The notes beneath the pieces are model-generated. The model was not told where the DNA came from and made no database searches. It saw only the letters and a program-made list of their open reading frames with translations. This document shows, in pieces, positions 13,117 to 26,722 of a DNA stretch of 64,000 nt. Source of the stretch: Lophius americanus (lineage: Eukaryota; Chordata; Actinopteri; Lophiiformes; Lophiidae); the NCBI GenBank assembly GCA_037951165.1, contig JBBDHG010000063.1:606001-670000 (forward strand), written 5' to 3'. The position numbers and the translations under genes are program-made. Position 1 is the first letter of the stretch. Every line of letters begins with the position of its first letter.

Positions 13117-13904
13117 AGTATCACCACAAAGTCACTAACCAAACTTTTCACGCCAGAGAAGATTAAATGGAGTCTGAATTCATCTCAATCTTTTGGCTGA
13201 AAAGACACAGTAATTAACCAGGTGAGCAGAGCAGGGCGGTTTCATGCTCAGGCAATTAAGAAAGTGACAGCTCATCCAGCACAGTGACAGGCTGAGGCCT
13301 CACACCCACACAGACACACGCATGTTTTCACAGAAATATATGATCCACACCACCAACATCATCGTAGTAACCAGCTTCATAAGAAATTTGAACTGCGTAA
13401 TTGACATAAAGTCACTGGATATCTGTCATCCATCCACGTCCCGCTCTAAAGAAGAAATACCAAGCTCTGCTCATTATCACAAATTATTCTTATTTATCCT
13501 TTGTAACATGTGGAAAAGTTTTACCGCATTTAAGTCTGTAATGAGAGAAGACACTAGTCATAATCATCTCTGGAAAATGTAATGACTCAGAAGACTTTAG
13601 TCCACAAGAACCCTGCTGTGATAAATAAATATGGGGATTTAAAATAGACTAAATAGATCCTATGCAGCAAATTTACCAAATTATTTATTTTTTTGAAATA
13701 CTGCAGCCACTGTCACAGATGTGTATTGTTTCATACAGTTTATTTTAAAATGGGTTTTCATGGTAACTTTTTTTCCTGATTTGAAAATCATTCTGCTTTT
13801 ATATTCACATTCCATTTGTAGAACTTTGCTGGTTATTTTCTACAGCTCAAAATTGTGCAAACTGTGTCAAACTTTGCTGGTTAGATTCTTCTTAGATTCT
13901 CTTT

Positions 13905-13973
13905 TAGCACTTTGAGATTTGATCCAAATGTAAAGTGCGTTACAAATTAAATGTATTATTATTATTATTATTA
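13905..13973 (+). repeat. LINE/SINE-type 3' tail, copy 4
   Basis: Same block, with GTGCGTTACAAATT in place of GTGCATTATAAATT, ending in (ATT)n. Confidence 0.7.
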
Positions 13974-14854
13974 AAGGTTATTAAAAGTAAAGCTGCCTCA
14001 TATTGGGGGTTTCCTCATCACACAGAAATATTGATTAAATTACATTTTTATGTTTGTTATCCTTTTTTGGGGGGCAGTTTGGCCTTGGCATCATGGTAAC
14101 ATTTGAATGTGTCTTTCTGCCCTTTCCACATTTCTCACAGAGACTGGTAGTTACACTGACTTTTCAGAATCTAAACTTTCAACATTCTACACGTTTGACA
14201 GGTCAGGGTGCAGCCGAGTCAGTGCAAACATCATTCGGAGCGCCAAGACAAGCTCTCTTGGGAGAAGGTGGGGATATTGCAGTTCAGTAGATTTCTGTGA
14301 ATTATGATTGATTGTAAATCATCAATAATGCTTTATTAGGAACTTTCCATGACATCTAAAGGGTTTCTGACGCCTGCATAGAAAATGATGGCTCCACCGG
14401 ATCTACTCTACAAATCAATGGTTCCTCGTTTTAGAACAATTCTAACTCTTAAAGCTATTTTAAAAAGTACTACAGCGTATTCTGGCAGGTAATGGGGAAA
14501 CAGAAAGACTAAACACCTCACCTTAGCTGTCACTGCTGAGCACCTAAGTAAACTGATGACAGCTGAACAGTGATGAAAACGTTTGTTTTCTGTCATCGAA
14601 ATCAAATCACAGCCTTGTTTTACATACACAAATGTGCTTTCACAAAAGAGACACACACATACACACTCCTTACCCACGTTCATCTTGGAAACACACTATT
14701 TGGATACGATGCGACACTTGCACAGTGCTCATCTGTGCAGTTAATGTGTTTGTGACATTAGGCAGGAGAAAGGTGCGTTCCCCCTTTGTCTCCCATCTCT
14801 CTGTCATCAACGCTGCACTAAACTCTCTGTATGTGTATGTATACGTGCGTGTGG

Positions 14855-14856
<2 letters not shown>

Positions 14857-14941
<85 letters not shown>

Positions 14942-14949
14942 TGTGTGTG
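14857..14949. repeat. (TG)n microsatellite
   Basis: About 46 TG units with single interruptions (GCATG near 14899, TATG near 14934). Confidence 0.97.
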
Positions 14950-17900
14950 ATAGAGTGAGGTTGTACGATACGGCATCAGGCAGTTATAAATGGCCATCAT
15001 TTCCCAAACCACTCTCGTCACCATTGTGGAGCGCATGTCGCTGCAGGGTTGGTGGGAGTTGATGTGTGTGTGAGTGTGTGTGTAGGAGGATGTAAGGGTG
15101 TCTGAGGGGGTAATAGAGGAAAGCACACCACACACTAGTCTTGAAGGCTTTACAGAAATCATTGGACACAAAATAAAATAAAATAAATAAATATATGAGA
15201 TACAGAATTTTATACATGGTGCCAAAAACTGTACATTAATATCACCATAATTATGTGATCACAAATGTTTTTGTCTTTCTGTATGTGAGAAAGATATCTA
15301 AAACAGATTTTGATTAAATGCTGTGGAGCCATGGGGGTGCGGGGACAAAGAAGAGTTGACAGTATGATCTGAATATCTATAATTCTAGTGGATAATAAAA
15401 TGTGTTATTTTAATTATAATTTAACATAATTACAACATTTAAAGATAATTTCTCAACAAAATATTAGAACCAGCTTTGAAAGGCAACTTTTGTCATTTGT
15501 GTATAATCATATAGTGTAAACAATTTTGTCACAGACGTCTCAAACAATACAAATTACAAATCTGAAAGTAAAACAAACTATTTTTTTCTATAACTTAAGG
15601 CATTTAGACCAAACAGGTACCCACTCAATGCCAAAGATCCAGCTTTACATGGATGTAAAAATGCGGCCAAGCATTCTGTTCCCTGGCATTTCTATTCATC
15701 TAATTTCAACGCTGAGTAAAAAACACATTAGTGCAAGATTGGGAAAGAAATTGTTGCGATAATGCAGGAATGAATTGCTAATAATAGACATTTTAGAACA
15801 AAAGTCAGAATTTAATACAAGAATAAAGTTCATTCAAAAAAAGCCAGAATATTATAAGAATAAAGTCAAAATGTTATATTAAAAAAGTCAGAGTATTACC
15901 AGAATTAAACAAAATTTTATAGAAAGTAGTCATAATATTTTTTTAAGAAAAGTAAAATTTTTGGAGAGAGTCATATCATTGCCAGAATTAAGTTCAAATT
16001 TTACAAGAGATAGTCAGATATCGCTAAAATAAAGTTCTCATTATGAGCAGAAATAGTCATAATTTTACAAGAATACTCTTTAGGCGTAATTTTAGGCTCC
16101 ATATTAGTGAGGACATATCTGAAGAGTGTCACGAGCATCACACTGAGGAATGCAGATATTTTTGTCAAGTTATAATTGAGTAAAGGTTTCAAAAATTAAA
16201 AAAAACACTGAATCTTTGGCAGATCAACAACTGAAAGAGGACAGACACACTGTCTCTCCAGAGAGAGAGAAAAAGACAGACTTGGAGGATTTGAAAACAT
16301 TTTCCTCATACCTTTCAAACTTTACCATCACAATGTTAGGATTTTATTCTTGAAAAATTATTCTTGGAATATTTTGAGTCTTTTTTAATTCGGAACCTTA
16401 AACTACACCGTAGTAATATTAAACGGATGGCATTTAAGCAATGAGGACTTTCTACTTTTCTAGGGACAGGTGTGTCCAGATTATTCAATTACGTCTTGAA
16501 GGGAAATGTTCACATGCAGCGGTGCTGATGTTGTGTCCAGAATAAAGATTTATGAGGACACCCAGTGTCCCACGTTGTCATATACCACACCATTAGGAAA
16601 GCTTTATGAAAGTGGGGATGCCGGTTTGACCTGAGGGTGAGGATTTACTGAAGCACAGATCCATATTTAAGTACCTGGAAAACAGCTATTTTCTTACCGT
16701 CAGCCATTTTCTTGTATTTTCTTTAGTGTCAGAAGTCTGATCAAAGATCTTAATTATTGTTGAATATAATTGTTCAGTTAATTACACAATGGCTCTTTTC
16801 TGTTTTTGTATTCTTTGAGTCTTAATTGTGGTCGATCTGAGCGGTTACTCTGACACCCACTTCTGCCTGCAGTAACGATGAACGCATTCCCTCTATTGAG
16901 TGGGAAACCAAAACTTCTAGGTTTTGCACCAAAAGTATTAAAAGCCTCTCTCATTTCAAATCCATCTGAGCCAAACAATGTATTATGTTATTAAATTTCA
17001 ACTGGCAATATGTAATCGAAGAAAATTCTGAACATTTCGTGATCGCTGCAGGATATTTGAGAATAATTCCACTGCTAGAAATGTAGTTCCCGTGCTGAAG
17101 TCTTGAGCCTCTCAACTTGTTTTGAAGGGTTCATTTAAAATTTTACTTCCCTGCTACTTCAGAGGCCGTTTTTGGCACCAGGCATCCTTTGTTTCCCTCT
17201 TTACATCTCACATGGAACTTTTTTCGAATCGTTTTATTCACTCATCTGTGCATCTGCATTCCCTCTCAAAACTTAAGGATCTTTGGTTAATAGTATTGTG
17301 TTTTGGTTTGGCAGAGGGAAACTTTGGCTTTAAAACCGTTAATGACATTTGGCTGTGCTCGCCCAAAATGAGCTTTTATTATCCTCTTATCTCTGAGAGT
17401 GTTAAACACAGGGAGTCCAACCACTGAGATTAAATTGGTCTATCAAAACAAACGCTCATGACCAGGTTCATCCAGTGATTTGGACTGGCGTCAGTGGATA
17501 TAATATAGTTGATTCCAAGAGTTATTGTCCTCCTCTGAGAAGAAAAGAAAAACGATTGTGTGAAAATAGCACACCCAATTCTCCCTCTCTTCTTCTATCA
17601 CACACCACAGTAACATTTCTCCTTAGTAGTATGGGATGTTGAATTCTATCTATTGAAAAAGTTAGATCTTGCTAATAATATAATTTCCCTTGTGTCGCTT
17701 TGAACCAATTCCCTTTCAGGTTAGAACATTAAGTGGAAAAACAGCAGGGGACACTGTGAGTATATGTGTGCACCCACTTCATATTTCAAATGCCTCCCGA
17801 CTTGAGCCCATTTCAACGAGGGGCCTGATATGATTTTTATACAAAAGAAGGGTGAGGAACAGAGAGGGAGGGGAAACATTTGCTGTGTGACAGGAGGCCT

Positions 17901-19890
17901 TTCTAAATCCCACACTCATCCATCATAAGTGGCGTTTTGAGCTCTGAAGGCCTGATAATAGCCTTTTGCATTTTCATACTGTACTTTGCCTTCTGGATTT
18001 AATCGTGGGTGGAAGGGAGAATGAAGGAAAAAGGTGAGTAGTCCTTCTTTCATTCTTTTCCCCCCTCAACTCCTCATCATCCCACCCTCGCTCCTCCAAG
18101 GCCACTTCTTTTGCCCTTTACATTTTTGGAAAAATCACTCTCTGAATTGGAAAAGGGACCCCGGGGCAACGGGAGCAGGGTTCATGTTTCGTTTTTTTTT
18201 TTTCTTCTTTGGATAATTGACTCTCAATGCGTGGTAATTCATCGCTTGCATGTGCCAGCTAATTCATCAGAAGAGGAGAAGCTTTTGACCTCACAGCCTT
18301 ACATGCCCCATCGCCCCAAACACACACAATTCACAATTGAACACCTCACCTTGCAGTAGCACATATTCTATGCATGCACACATAGAAACACACACGGAAT
18401 TTAGCCCTGTCCACCACCACCACCGGAGTTTAGCCCTGTCCAACACCACCACCCCATCCACCCGCCCCAGAAGAGCCAAGAGCTTGGAATGAGAGGTGGG
18501 AGCAAGAGGCGAGTTAGCAGATGAAAAACCTGAGATGATAGATGGGAGCATTGTGGCATAATGAATGAATTATACCTCACAAATACCTTGAGCAGTGCAG
18601 ACTGTCAGCCTGTATCTATACTAATCTGGGAGAAAATATAGCTGTTTCCACATTAAAGGGGGCCGGCAAGGAACGGGCGGCAGAATTAATTGAGCAATCA
18701 GGCCATTAGAGAGAAACATCACACTGAGCCCTGTTTCTGATGTAGCAACATTCATCACTGCCGACCACAACTCTGCTTCCATTCCTCTGTTTGTTTTTCC
18801 TTCCTTTCTCTCTCCATCTCACTAATGTGGCCCATCATCAACAGATTAGGATTATTGTGACAAGACAAAGGTACCTATCGTTTTTCTTTTTTTCTTTTTC
18901 TTTTTTCTTCTACATAGCTGTGTCAGTGCCAGCTGCATTTATCACGCTTGTCACACACTCTCACGGCTTTCAGCGTACACACCTCTTCCCATTTTTCTCT
19001 CAGCTGTGGATCCTTGTTAAATTTGCAGTGAAGAGTTTATTATTGGAAAAAAATTTGAGATTAAGAAAAAAAAATGGTATTCTTGTCAGACACGTAAGGT
19101 TTTTCCCTGTTAGATCTAATGTTTTAGATCAGGTGGATCTTGAGGAAAATATTACTCCTCCACAAAGCTGCTGTGACATTTGTCAGATTTGTGGAGATGT
19201 TCGTGTCGCAGGTCCTCGATGATATTTGAAATTTGATATGAAGTTGGACAAACAGGCGAGCAAATGTAAAAAGAAAGATAATTTATTCTGGGGTCAAATA
19301 AGTGTGTATCACCTGAATATTTATTACAAATACATAAATTCAAATTCTGACAAAGGTATAATTGACAGTCACTGAAAGATAAATGTCATTGCTGCGTTTT
19401 TTTTAATTAGTATTGAATTTTATAGAATCTTTCGGTGTCCTTTAATGTGCTCATCTTCAGCACTCTTAGAAATAAAGCATCACATTTACTCAATTTAGTT
19501 TCGTCAACCTGTCCCAGGAATGGTTGAATAAAAGGGGAAAAGATAGAAAACTTATTATTACTAAATGTAAACAAATCTCACTGAAACGTCTAAGTTTAGT
19601 GCTAAATTTAATAAATAGATATGATTTACTTCTTGAACTGAGATATGTATCATTTACTCTATTCACTTCTGTTACATGTACTGAACAGTTATGCTGAATT
19701 TACGTAACATAATAATGTTATCCCAAAATTTCTTACTCTTTCATTAATGCAATTAGAATCCCTTATTTTAATTGTTAAAGATGCAACAATTTAGACTTTT
19801 AAGCACAAAAAAGTCATGTTATGCAAACTACATCAATGTTTCATCTACTGACATTTTTAACTCAATTATGTAATTCCAAAATCTTAAATA
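14950..19890. other. Non-coding stretch
   Basis: It includes the minisatellite at 15.8-16.1 kb and a tandem duplication of about 27 bp at 18400-18455 (TTAGCCCTGTCCA twice). A non-repetitive block at 18560-18760 looks like possible conserved non-coding sequence. The 143-codon open frame at 18791-19222 runs through poly-T and looks accidental. Confidence 0.45.
15800..16085. repeat. Degenerate minisatellite
   Basis: About seven diverged repeats of a 35-40 bp unit resembling AGTCAGAATATTA-AAGAATAAAGT-AAATTTTA. AATAAAGT and AGTCA(G/T)A recur at regular spacing. Similar A/T-rich arrays are common in fish introns. Confidence 0.7.
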
Positions 19891-19917
19891 TTAATATTAT
19901 ATTAATATTATATTATA

Positions 19918-19965
19918 TTAATATTTAATATAGTCAATTAATATCATTGACTATATTAATATTAA
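19918..19965. repeat. AT-rich inverted repeat
   Basis: TTAATATTTAATATAGTCAA (19918-19937) faces TTGACTATATTAATATTAA (19947-19965), complementary but for one inserted base, with a 9-nt loop. Further ATTAATATTATA repeats lie upstream. Confidence 0.75.
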
Positions 19966-19985
19966 ATAAAGTCAATGATATTTAT

Positions 19986-22900
19986 CTTTTAATTTGTCAA
20001 AGATACATTAATTAAGTTCTTTTAAAATAAAAAAAAAAGGCATTATATAATGAAAACAACATCCATGTTTCATTTGTAAGAGACAATCACTTTGTTTATT
20101 GTAGCTTTGGATACTGTGCATGTTAAGGTCATTATTAAGTTTTCTGTTGTTTTCACAATGTCGATTAAAGTTTTATTCTAAGTAACATAGCTGCACGTCC
20201 TACAAGTTAAGCAAAGCTCCAACGGCTAATCAGAATATCATGAAATGTTTGCGCATTGTATATGTATTATTCACTAAATGAAGCGATACAAAAAAGCACT
20301 TTTTCAGTGTCCATCGTAAACTCTTCCGTTGTCTTTAGGCTTTTGCAGTGTGCGTGTGTTGTCAACTTAATGAAGATATTTTATTCATTTGCAGCATGCG
20401 CATGTTGTCCAATTGATGTTTGCAGTGCGTTTGCCCCTGTCGGCCTCCGTACTGAAGCGTTAAATGTTGTTGAGATTTAAATTGGCAAAAGCAGAAGAGG
20501 TTGTGATTACATACCTACTAAACATATGTGGTACACGGCATTAACTGTGAATGGAGAGTTTTTTAATTTGCACATAACTTTTCATAACTTATCAGTGGTG
20601 CCCATAGTCTTTGTCGTTTCTTTATCTAATGATTGCCACAGTGCCCCCAACAATTTCCACAGATACTGCTCCATTTCATCTGTAACCTGTGAGCATCTGT
20701 AATGTAACATCTTCAAAAATGAGGTCAAACACAAAATGACATTAGAGTACGCACGAAAGACTCATACTGTGCCCACATTTTACAATATAATATATTATAC
20801 ATCTAGGAGACGTTTCAGGTATCACAGTTCAATACCTGATATAAAAACAAATGTGAGCTAAATTTGTGTGGAAAAGTCATGAGTTTATACCACATTCTAC
20901 TACATACATTGACAGACTGTACCAAATGTTGGCCACTGTTTCAAAATGGAATAGGAAAACTTGCAAAATGCTGTTTGTAAGACACAGATCACAATAGTCC
21001 GTCTAACTATTGATACCTGATTTTAATACTTTTTAGTAAAAGTAGGCACTTGACTTAATAACTAGGTAATAAATGATGATATGTGATTTAAGGCTGCTGT
21101 CTGCAGATCTTTTCTCCACTTTGTAGGGATCCGTCTCGCTCACTAAACTAATCTTGTCATAAAAACATGACATCATTTTGTAATTATTGTTGACCGAAGC
21201 ACACTTACCACTCAACCCATAGTTGAGGGCTACTTGCTGTTACCTCGGCAATGGCGGCCGGATGTGGGAATTAACGGAAATTCGGCATCAGCTAAAAAGG
21301 GTTTACCATGTCTATATAACTGCTGACTGGACAAGACAGAAGTCTTGGTGATCTAATATCTAATATCTAACTTCTATCTCCCCCTGCAGGACAAATCAGC
21401 AAACTGTGCCAGGCAGAGTATGTGCCGCCATTATTGAAATTGTTGGATGTTTGAAAACTATGAGACATTAACAAATACTTCGGCATTATCTTACCACTGG
21501 ACTGAGCTAGTGAAAACTACATAACAGTGACGAAGGGTCCTGTGCACATGGACCTAGAGCTCATTATATTTGCATTTAATTGTTTTTGGATGTATATGTG
21601 TTGTTTTTTAGATATGAGCAGAGTTTAGACAGTGGAAATTTCCCCACTGATTATAAAACGTTATACTAATAATCAGCTGATGTACCAAGTTCTCATCATT
21701 GCTCCCCTTCATCTGCCCAACTACACTGAGCGTACTGACTAGTATTTCCTAATTTCTTACCAGCCAGCCACAATATAATTTTCCATATAGATATCGTGCT
21801 CAACATTTCAGTTTAAAAGTTAAAACTCCTCCGTCAAAATAAAAATACTGTTATCTACGAACTTGTGACCTTTCAAAGTCATAAATCCCCTGCCATGGTA
21901 TCAGCTGGGTGCAACAACAGTAACAGCAGTGGTTACACAGAAATAGTTTAAAGAACATTTTTAAGGACTTTGGCTTATTTTTGTTCAAAGATGAAGATGG
22001 ATTTTTGTTTACACCTGGTACAGTGCACTGTATGAAAACTCAGGAGCTAAGTAAGTGGTCAAGTGGTTCATTTGTGTGAGGTGTGCTAGTGCTGCCTTCT
22101 ACTGGATAGTCCTGGAACAGCTGGGACAATCTGATTCTGTTTCATCATTTGCCAGTAAGCCTAAAGGCTTTCCTCATATACTGTGACAGAACTTTAAAGA
22201 CATACCTCATGGTGACTATGGACTGCCTTTGGCCACCAAGGGGCAGCATAATATCCCATAACATCCATGCCTCTCTGAGAAATAATGGCTTTTTGGAAAC
22301 AATTAAACCTATAGTTAAAACAATAAAAACAATAATCTAATTTGCTAGTACTATTGTAACTGTTTACTTGCATAAATGTTTTTCAAGATAAAATGGCCTC
22401 TATGTGAAAGATGATTGAAGAAATCGTGTTTGTAAATTATGAGATATTTATCGCTATCCCGTCAGAGCTGGTCCAAGTTTGGGCGAGGGGTTATTCATGT
22501 CAGCACACAGAGATTCAGTCTGGTGAGACGCAGTATAACTCCAAACATAAAGTTCACGACAATCCTTCAGATCCCGCAGCGCCTGCGTCTAAACGAAAAC
22601 ACATGCCGACCACATCCGTGCCATCCCAAGAAGCCTGTTCATGCCAGCGAGGAAAGAAAGAGATCAAGGCCCGAATTAGATAGCATGCAATGAATGGAGA
22701 TCAAATAAATCACAGTCAACACAGAGAATAATAAAAGTTTCAAGCTCACAGCTTGCCTCATTCCAGGGTGTGTGTTTGTGGTAGAAGGTGACCTGATGGT
22801 TCACTGACCATCAGGGACAGGACAGTAGCTGGATCACTGACCCTCAAGAGGAGAGGGTCCGGGTCAGCACTGCTAACCCACAAACTGGAGAGAACTGGTG

Positions 22901-24640
22901 TTTAAGAGTTGAAACACTCTGTGAAGGTTAAATGCCCCCAGATGACTTTTTCTCCAGGTCAAGGCTACAGCCAACTCTAGGTGGTTTTAACATTGCATTT
23001 GTGATGTATCAATTAAAAATGAATTAAGTAAGTGTTGATGATAATAATTGATGATGAAAGCAATCATCGTTCAGTAACTTCCCAGTTCAGTCTTGCTCTT
23101 GCATCTTCTTATGAAATTTAACCCTGAAACTGTCCTGTGTTTTTTGTGATCGGGTTCTGATGGAATGCCTTACAACTGAATTATTAAATGTATTGAAATA
23201 CACTATTAGTCTTTCAGTGTATTTAACAAAAAATGAATAGAATTGCTGAAACACTATACTGTCCTTTCTTTTTCTTTTTTCCAGTCACTACACAGAAAGT
23301 CATTGAGTCCATGAAGTAAAATCCTTAATATAATTCTGGTTTGCCCCTTTCATACCAAATCATGTATAAACATCAATATTTGTCAATCATCCTATCTACC
23401 AGTGGAATATTCTAGTCTTTCATCTGTTGCTATTATATTTTAATTAATTTTAAAATAGAAGTTACAGTTTATGTTAGTGAATATACACTAAATTGATCTA
23501 AAAATGCATCATTCTGTTCATTTGATAATTTTCTGCAGTAATATTTGTATTAAAAAAAACAACAACTACACCACCGCTACACATTTTCTTCCTAAATAGC
23601 TACACATGATCAATTTTAATTTTGTCATGAACAAAAAGGGGCAGAACAAATACAAAACCAAAAATTTAAAAACAATGCATATCCCGGGGGACACAAATGG
23701 AGTATAGAAGATTTTACTTAGTCAGTAATTAGTGTGTCCCCTGTTAGCAGTGATGTCATCCTGTGGAGGATGTTCCCGCTGTCACACTCAGCTATCCCCA
23801 CAGTATATAAATGGGTCGGGGCTCATCCCTGACCATTCCAAAACTGTGAGGTCATTCTCCAGAAACTGGACGCACCAGGCAGGCAATGTCCTCCCATTAA
23901 CACAGCACCACTGTAAGGTCATCAAGTCCATAGACCATCATGGTTTTATGCCAACTACAAGTTCCACATGTCTCTGCAGTGGTTGCAGTGACGAGCAGAT
24001 CATGTTTCTTAGATGCTGTAGGTGAATATGTCCTATGGTTACATGTGATCAGGACAATCAGGGTCCGGATGGTTATCTAGCTGTCCCTATGGCTATATAA
24101 TGCTGGTGTAGATGTGCTATGTGGAATGGGGAGCTTTCATTTCTATTGTCTGTGGGACTGCTTTTCCTGCAATATATCAAACCTAATCATGTTAGCTATG
24201 ATCTCCGTTGTGGGACTAATAAAGGTTTATCTTATCTTATCTTATGTTCCCCCAGCTGAGGTATTTCTGCAGGTGTCATTTTATCCCCAGTCTTTTTTTC
24301 TATTTATAAAACATGTTTAGGATTAGTTGACTAAAGATCTATCATCTATTTCTTCATTTAAATCTACAACATATTTTAAAATAGATAAAGATTTCCTTAA
24401 ATGTTTTATTTATTTTTTAAATCATGAGTGGTGCCTTTCTAAAACCTTTAGATTTTTTGATGCTAATATACAGCATGATAATGCTTGAATAACTAGTGTA
24501 GTTTTGTGTCTGTATCGCCTTCTGTTGCAATATCCCTGTGTGGAATCAAGAACCAATCTTATGTCATCTCACCATCGCCTGTCCTATTCATGTTTATTAT
24601 TGTGGTTTGATTATCATTGAATAGACAAGATTCATAAATT
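19986..24640. other. Non-coding stretch with unidentified repeats
   Basis: At 24205-24244, GGGACTAATAAAGGTTTATC followed by three TTATC units is a typical fish LINE/SINE tail, repeated at 58559. Arms CCTGATGGT/ACCATCAGG form a small hairpin at 22792-22815. A GCATGCGCATG (NRF1-like) site is at 20394. The 90-codon frame at 22411-22683 has no recognisable domain. Confidence 0.4.
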
Positions 24641-24644
24641 CCTC

Positions 24645-25185
24645 TAGGTAACATCCAGTAAATTGCCATCACATTGAAACAACCTGCCTAATATTGTGGA
24701 GGTCTCCCTTTTGCTGCCAAGACAGCTCTTTGGTCTAATTTGAGTTCAGGTAGAACAGGCAATAACTTCTACGGAAATGTGTGCTACAATTGTTCTTCTG
24801 TGGATCAGACAGCAAATGTTAGCCTTCTCTCCATACGTTCATCAAATAGCCTTGGGCTCCCCTTAACCTGCTGTCAGTTCACCAGGTGTCCTTCCGTAGA
24901 CCAATATTTTGGGTTGGTACTAACCAATGCAGATGAGCAGCACCCAACAAGACCTGCACTTCTATTGATGTGCTTGCCCAGTCATGTAGCCATCACAACG
25001 GTCCCTTTTCAAAGTTACTTGAATATTTATGCTTACACATTTTTCTTGCTTCCTACAAATGAAATTCAGATTTGAAATGCAGGCTTAAATGACCCACCTT
25101 GCTGTCAGGTGCCATGTAATGGGAAAAATCTATTTTATTCAGGCTACAACTGTAAATGTATATAATGTTACGGCTCAGTTATAAG
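24645..25185 (-). mobile_element. Tc1-like transposon, internally deleted copy
   Basis: Read in reverse, it has the hallmarks of a common fish Tc1-like family. The 3' end carries AATATTAGGCAGGTTGTTTC, preceded by the end of the transposase (GAGCTGTCTTGGCAGCAAAA). The 5' part carries CAGGTCTTGTTGGGTGCTGC and a terminal ATAACTGAGCCGTAACATTA. It is about 0.54 kb, so most of the catalytic domain is gone. Relatives are at 28230, 50785-51640 and 61448. Confidence 0.7.
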
Positions 25186-26700
25186 AAAAAGCTGTTTTAA
25201 AGTGTTATATCAACTATAACACTTAATATATGTTATCTTTTGTGTTCTGTAACATTAAATATACTTAATATATCTAATAAAACACTATATACCACCTCAA
25301 TATGAAACTTTAATTATAAAATGGATAAATAAAGGATAGAAAATAAGCGGAAAATAGTTACTGACCTAGTTTAATACAGTGTCAGCCAGTAGATTTCCAG
25401 GTGTGGGTTAGTTTTGGTTTGCATCATTCTCTGGGGGTGGACTTTCGCGCCAGTGCTTTGGCTCTCGCGCACAGGTCAAAGCAGTCCTCGCAATGGCGCA
25501 CTTCAAAACTGACCAATCAGAGAGAAGTTCACCATCAGGGGCGTTCCGTTGCTACGCTGCTGTCAGAACTCTGTTCTGTCTGGTAGCCACAGTCCTGCAA
25601 AAAGTTATTAATTCATTGATCGTGTCATCTGATGCTCTTCGAGAACAGAGATTAATTAATTTCATACTGTATCTAAATTGTCCATTCCAAGTTGGAATTG
25701 CAAATATTATTTTAGCCTAAACAAATTTGTTGTGTTTGTACAGGGTTCAGGGATATTTTTGTGGAAATTGGCTTTAATGGTTGCTCACAATTTGTTGTAA
25801 AATGTTCTGTAGCAAACCAGGCGACTGAATAAAATGTAATCTTATTCAAATTCTAGATTCTAGTCATAAATCAGTTGGGGTTTTTTTTTTACCTGATATG
25901 TGACTAAGATTTTTCATGACAATGTGAACAACAAAAACCACATGGAGTAAAAACTTTTCAAATTTGATTTGGGCCACTATGACAATGTTCCCACAACAGT
26001 TGAAAGGGACACAATTTCGATTTTTGTTCTCAATTCAGATCTTTTTGCTTTAACTGTTCACATTCTTCCATGCATGTGACCTGTGTCTGATATCAGTGTG
26101 AACAGATCTGCACCATGACACACTTTTTGCAACAAGCATGATGATGAGCAGCAGGAAAAGTCATTTGTATTTCAGTTCATTATCAAAATTAATAAAATAG
26201 GCATTTGTATCCTGAGGTTGACAGCGTGCCATCTTGTTATTCAGAAGACATGAAGGCAAAAACATTATTTGATTTAAGCATTTTCCCATTTATGTATTTA
26301 ATTTACAACCACTTGTTTCCACTGTTGCTGACAAAACATTGACAGGGGCGTTATCAGTGGGACAAAAAAGAGTTACTGATGCTGAGGGAATCTGATCAGT
26401 TCAGATTAAGGACCAAATAAAAGTGGCCAGATCAGAAAAGATCATATTCCAATATGGTTGGTGCTGTCCATGCTTTCCTGAAAAAAAATCAAAACTGAGT
26501 CCCTCCTCAGCAAAGAAAGCAAACAAATTTAGGCCACACTTTTCCTACAGGCCATGGATGTGCATGAGTAGACTTAACGTTCCGATTTTGCACAACTTAA
26601 TATTAAATGGTCTGCAGCAGCCAGACTACTGAACTGTTCTCACTGTGGTGTCAGAATCCTGCAGGCTGCAGTAGTAAGTTAGTAACCCGGCTAGAGACAG
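25186..26700. other. Non-coding stretch upstream of gadd45a with a CpG/E2F/NF-Y cluster
   Basis: Around 25440-25560 there is unusually CpG-rich DNA with TTTCGCGC (25443-25450, E2F-like), CTCGCGCAC and an ideal ACCAATCAG (NF-Y) at 25512-25520, about 1.45 kb before the gadd45a ATG. It could be a distal promoter or enhancer, or part of an unrecognised DNA transposon. The rest shows nothing that I can name. Confidence 0.4.
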
Positions 26701-26722
26701 GCACGCCTGTTGCTGAGTCCCT

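Larger units (their letters stand above)
11591..14856. other. Non-coding stretch
   Basis: Apart from the two retroelement tails it holds a block at 12590-12850 that is low in simple repeats and rich in TAAT/ATTA and ATTAGCAT motifs, a possible conserved non-coding element. No gene seen. Confidence 0.4.

Noticed and set aside
14632..15225. Cys-Val and His-Thr rich frames up to 135 codons
   Set aside because: Products of the (TG)n tract at 14857-14949.
18791..19222. 143-codon open frame
   Set aside because: Starts in a polypyrimidine stretch, is Phe/Ser-rich through poly-T, and has no domain.
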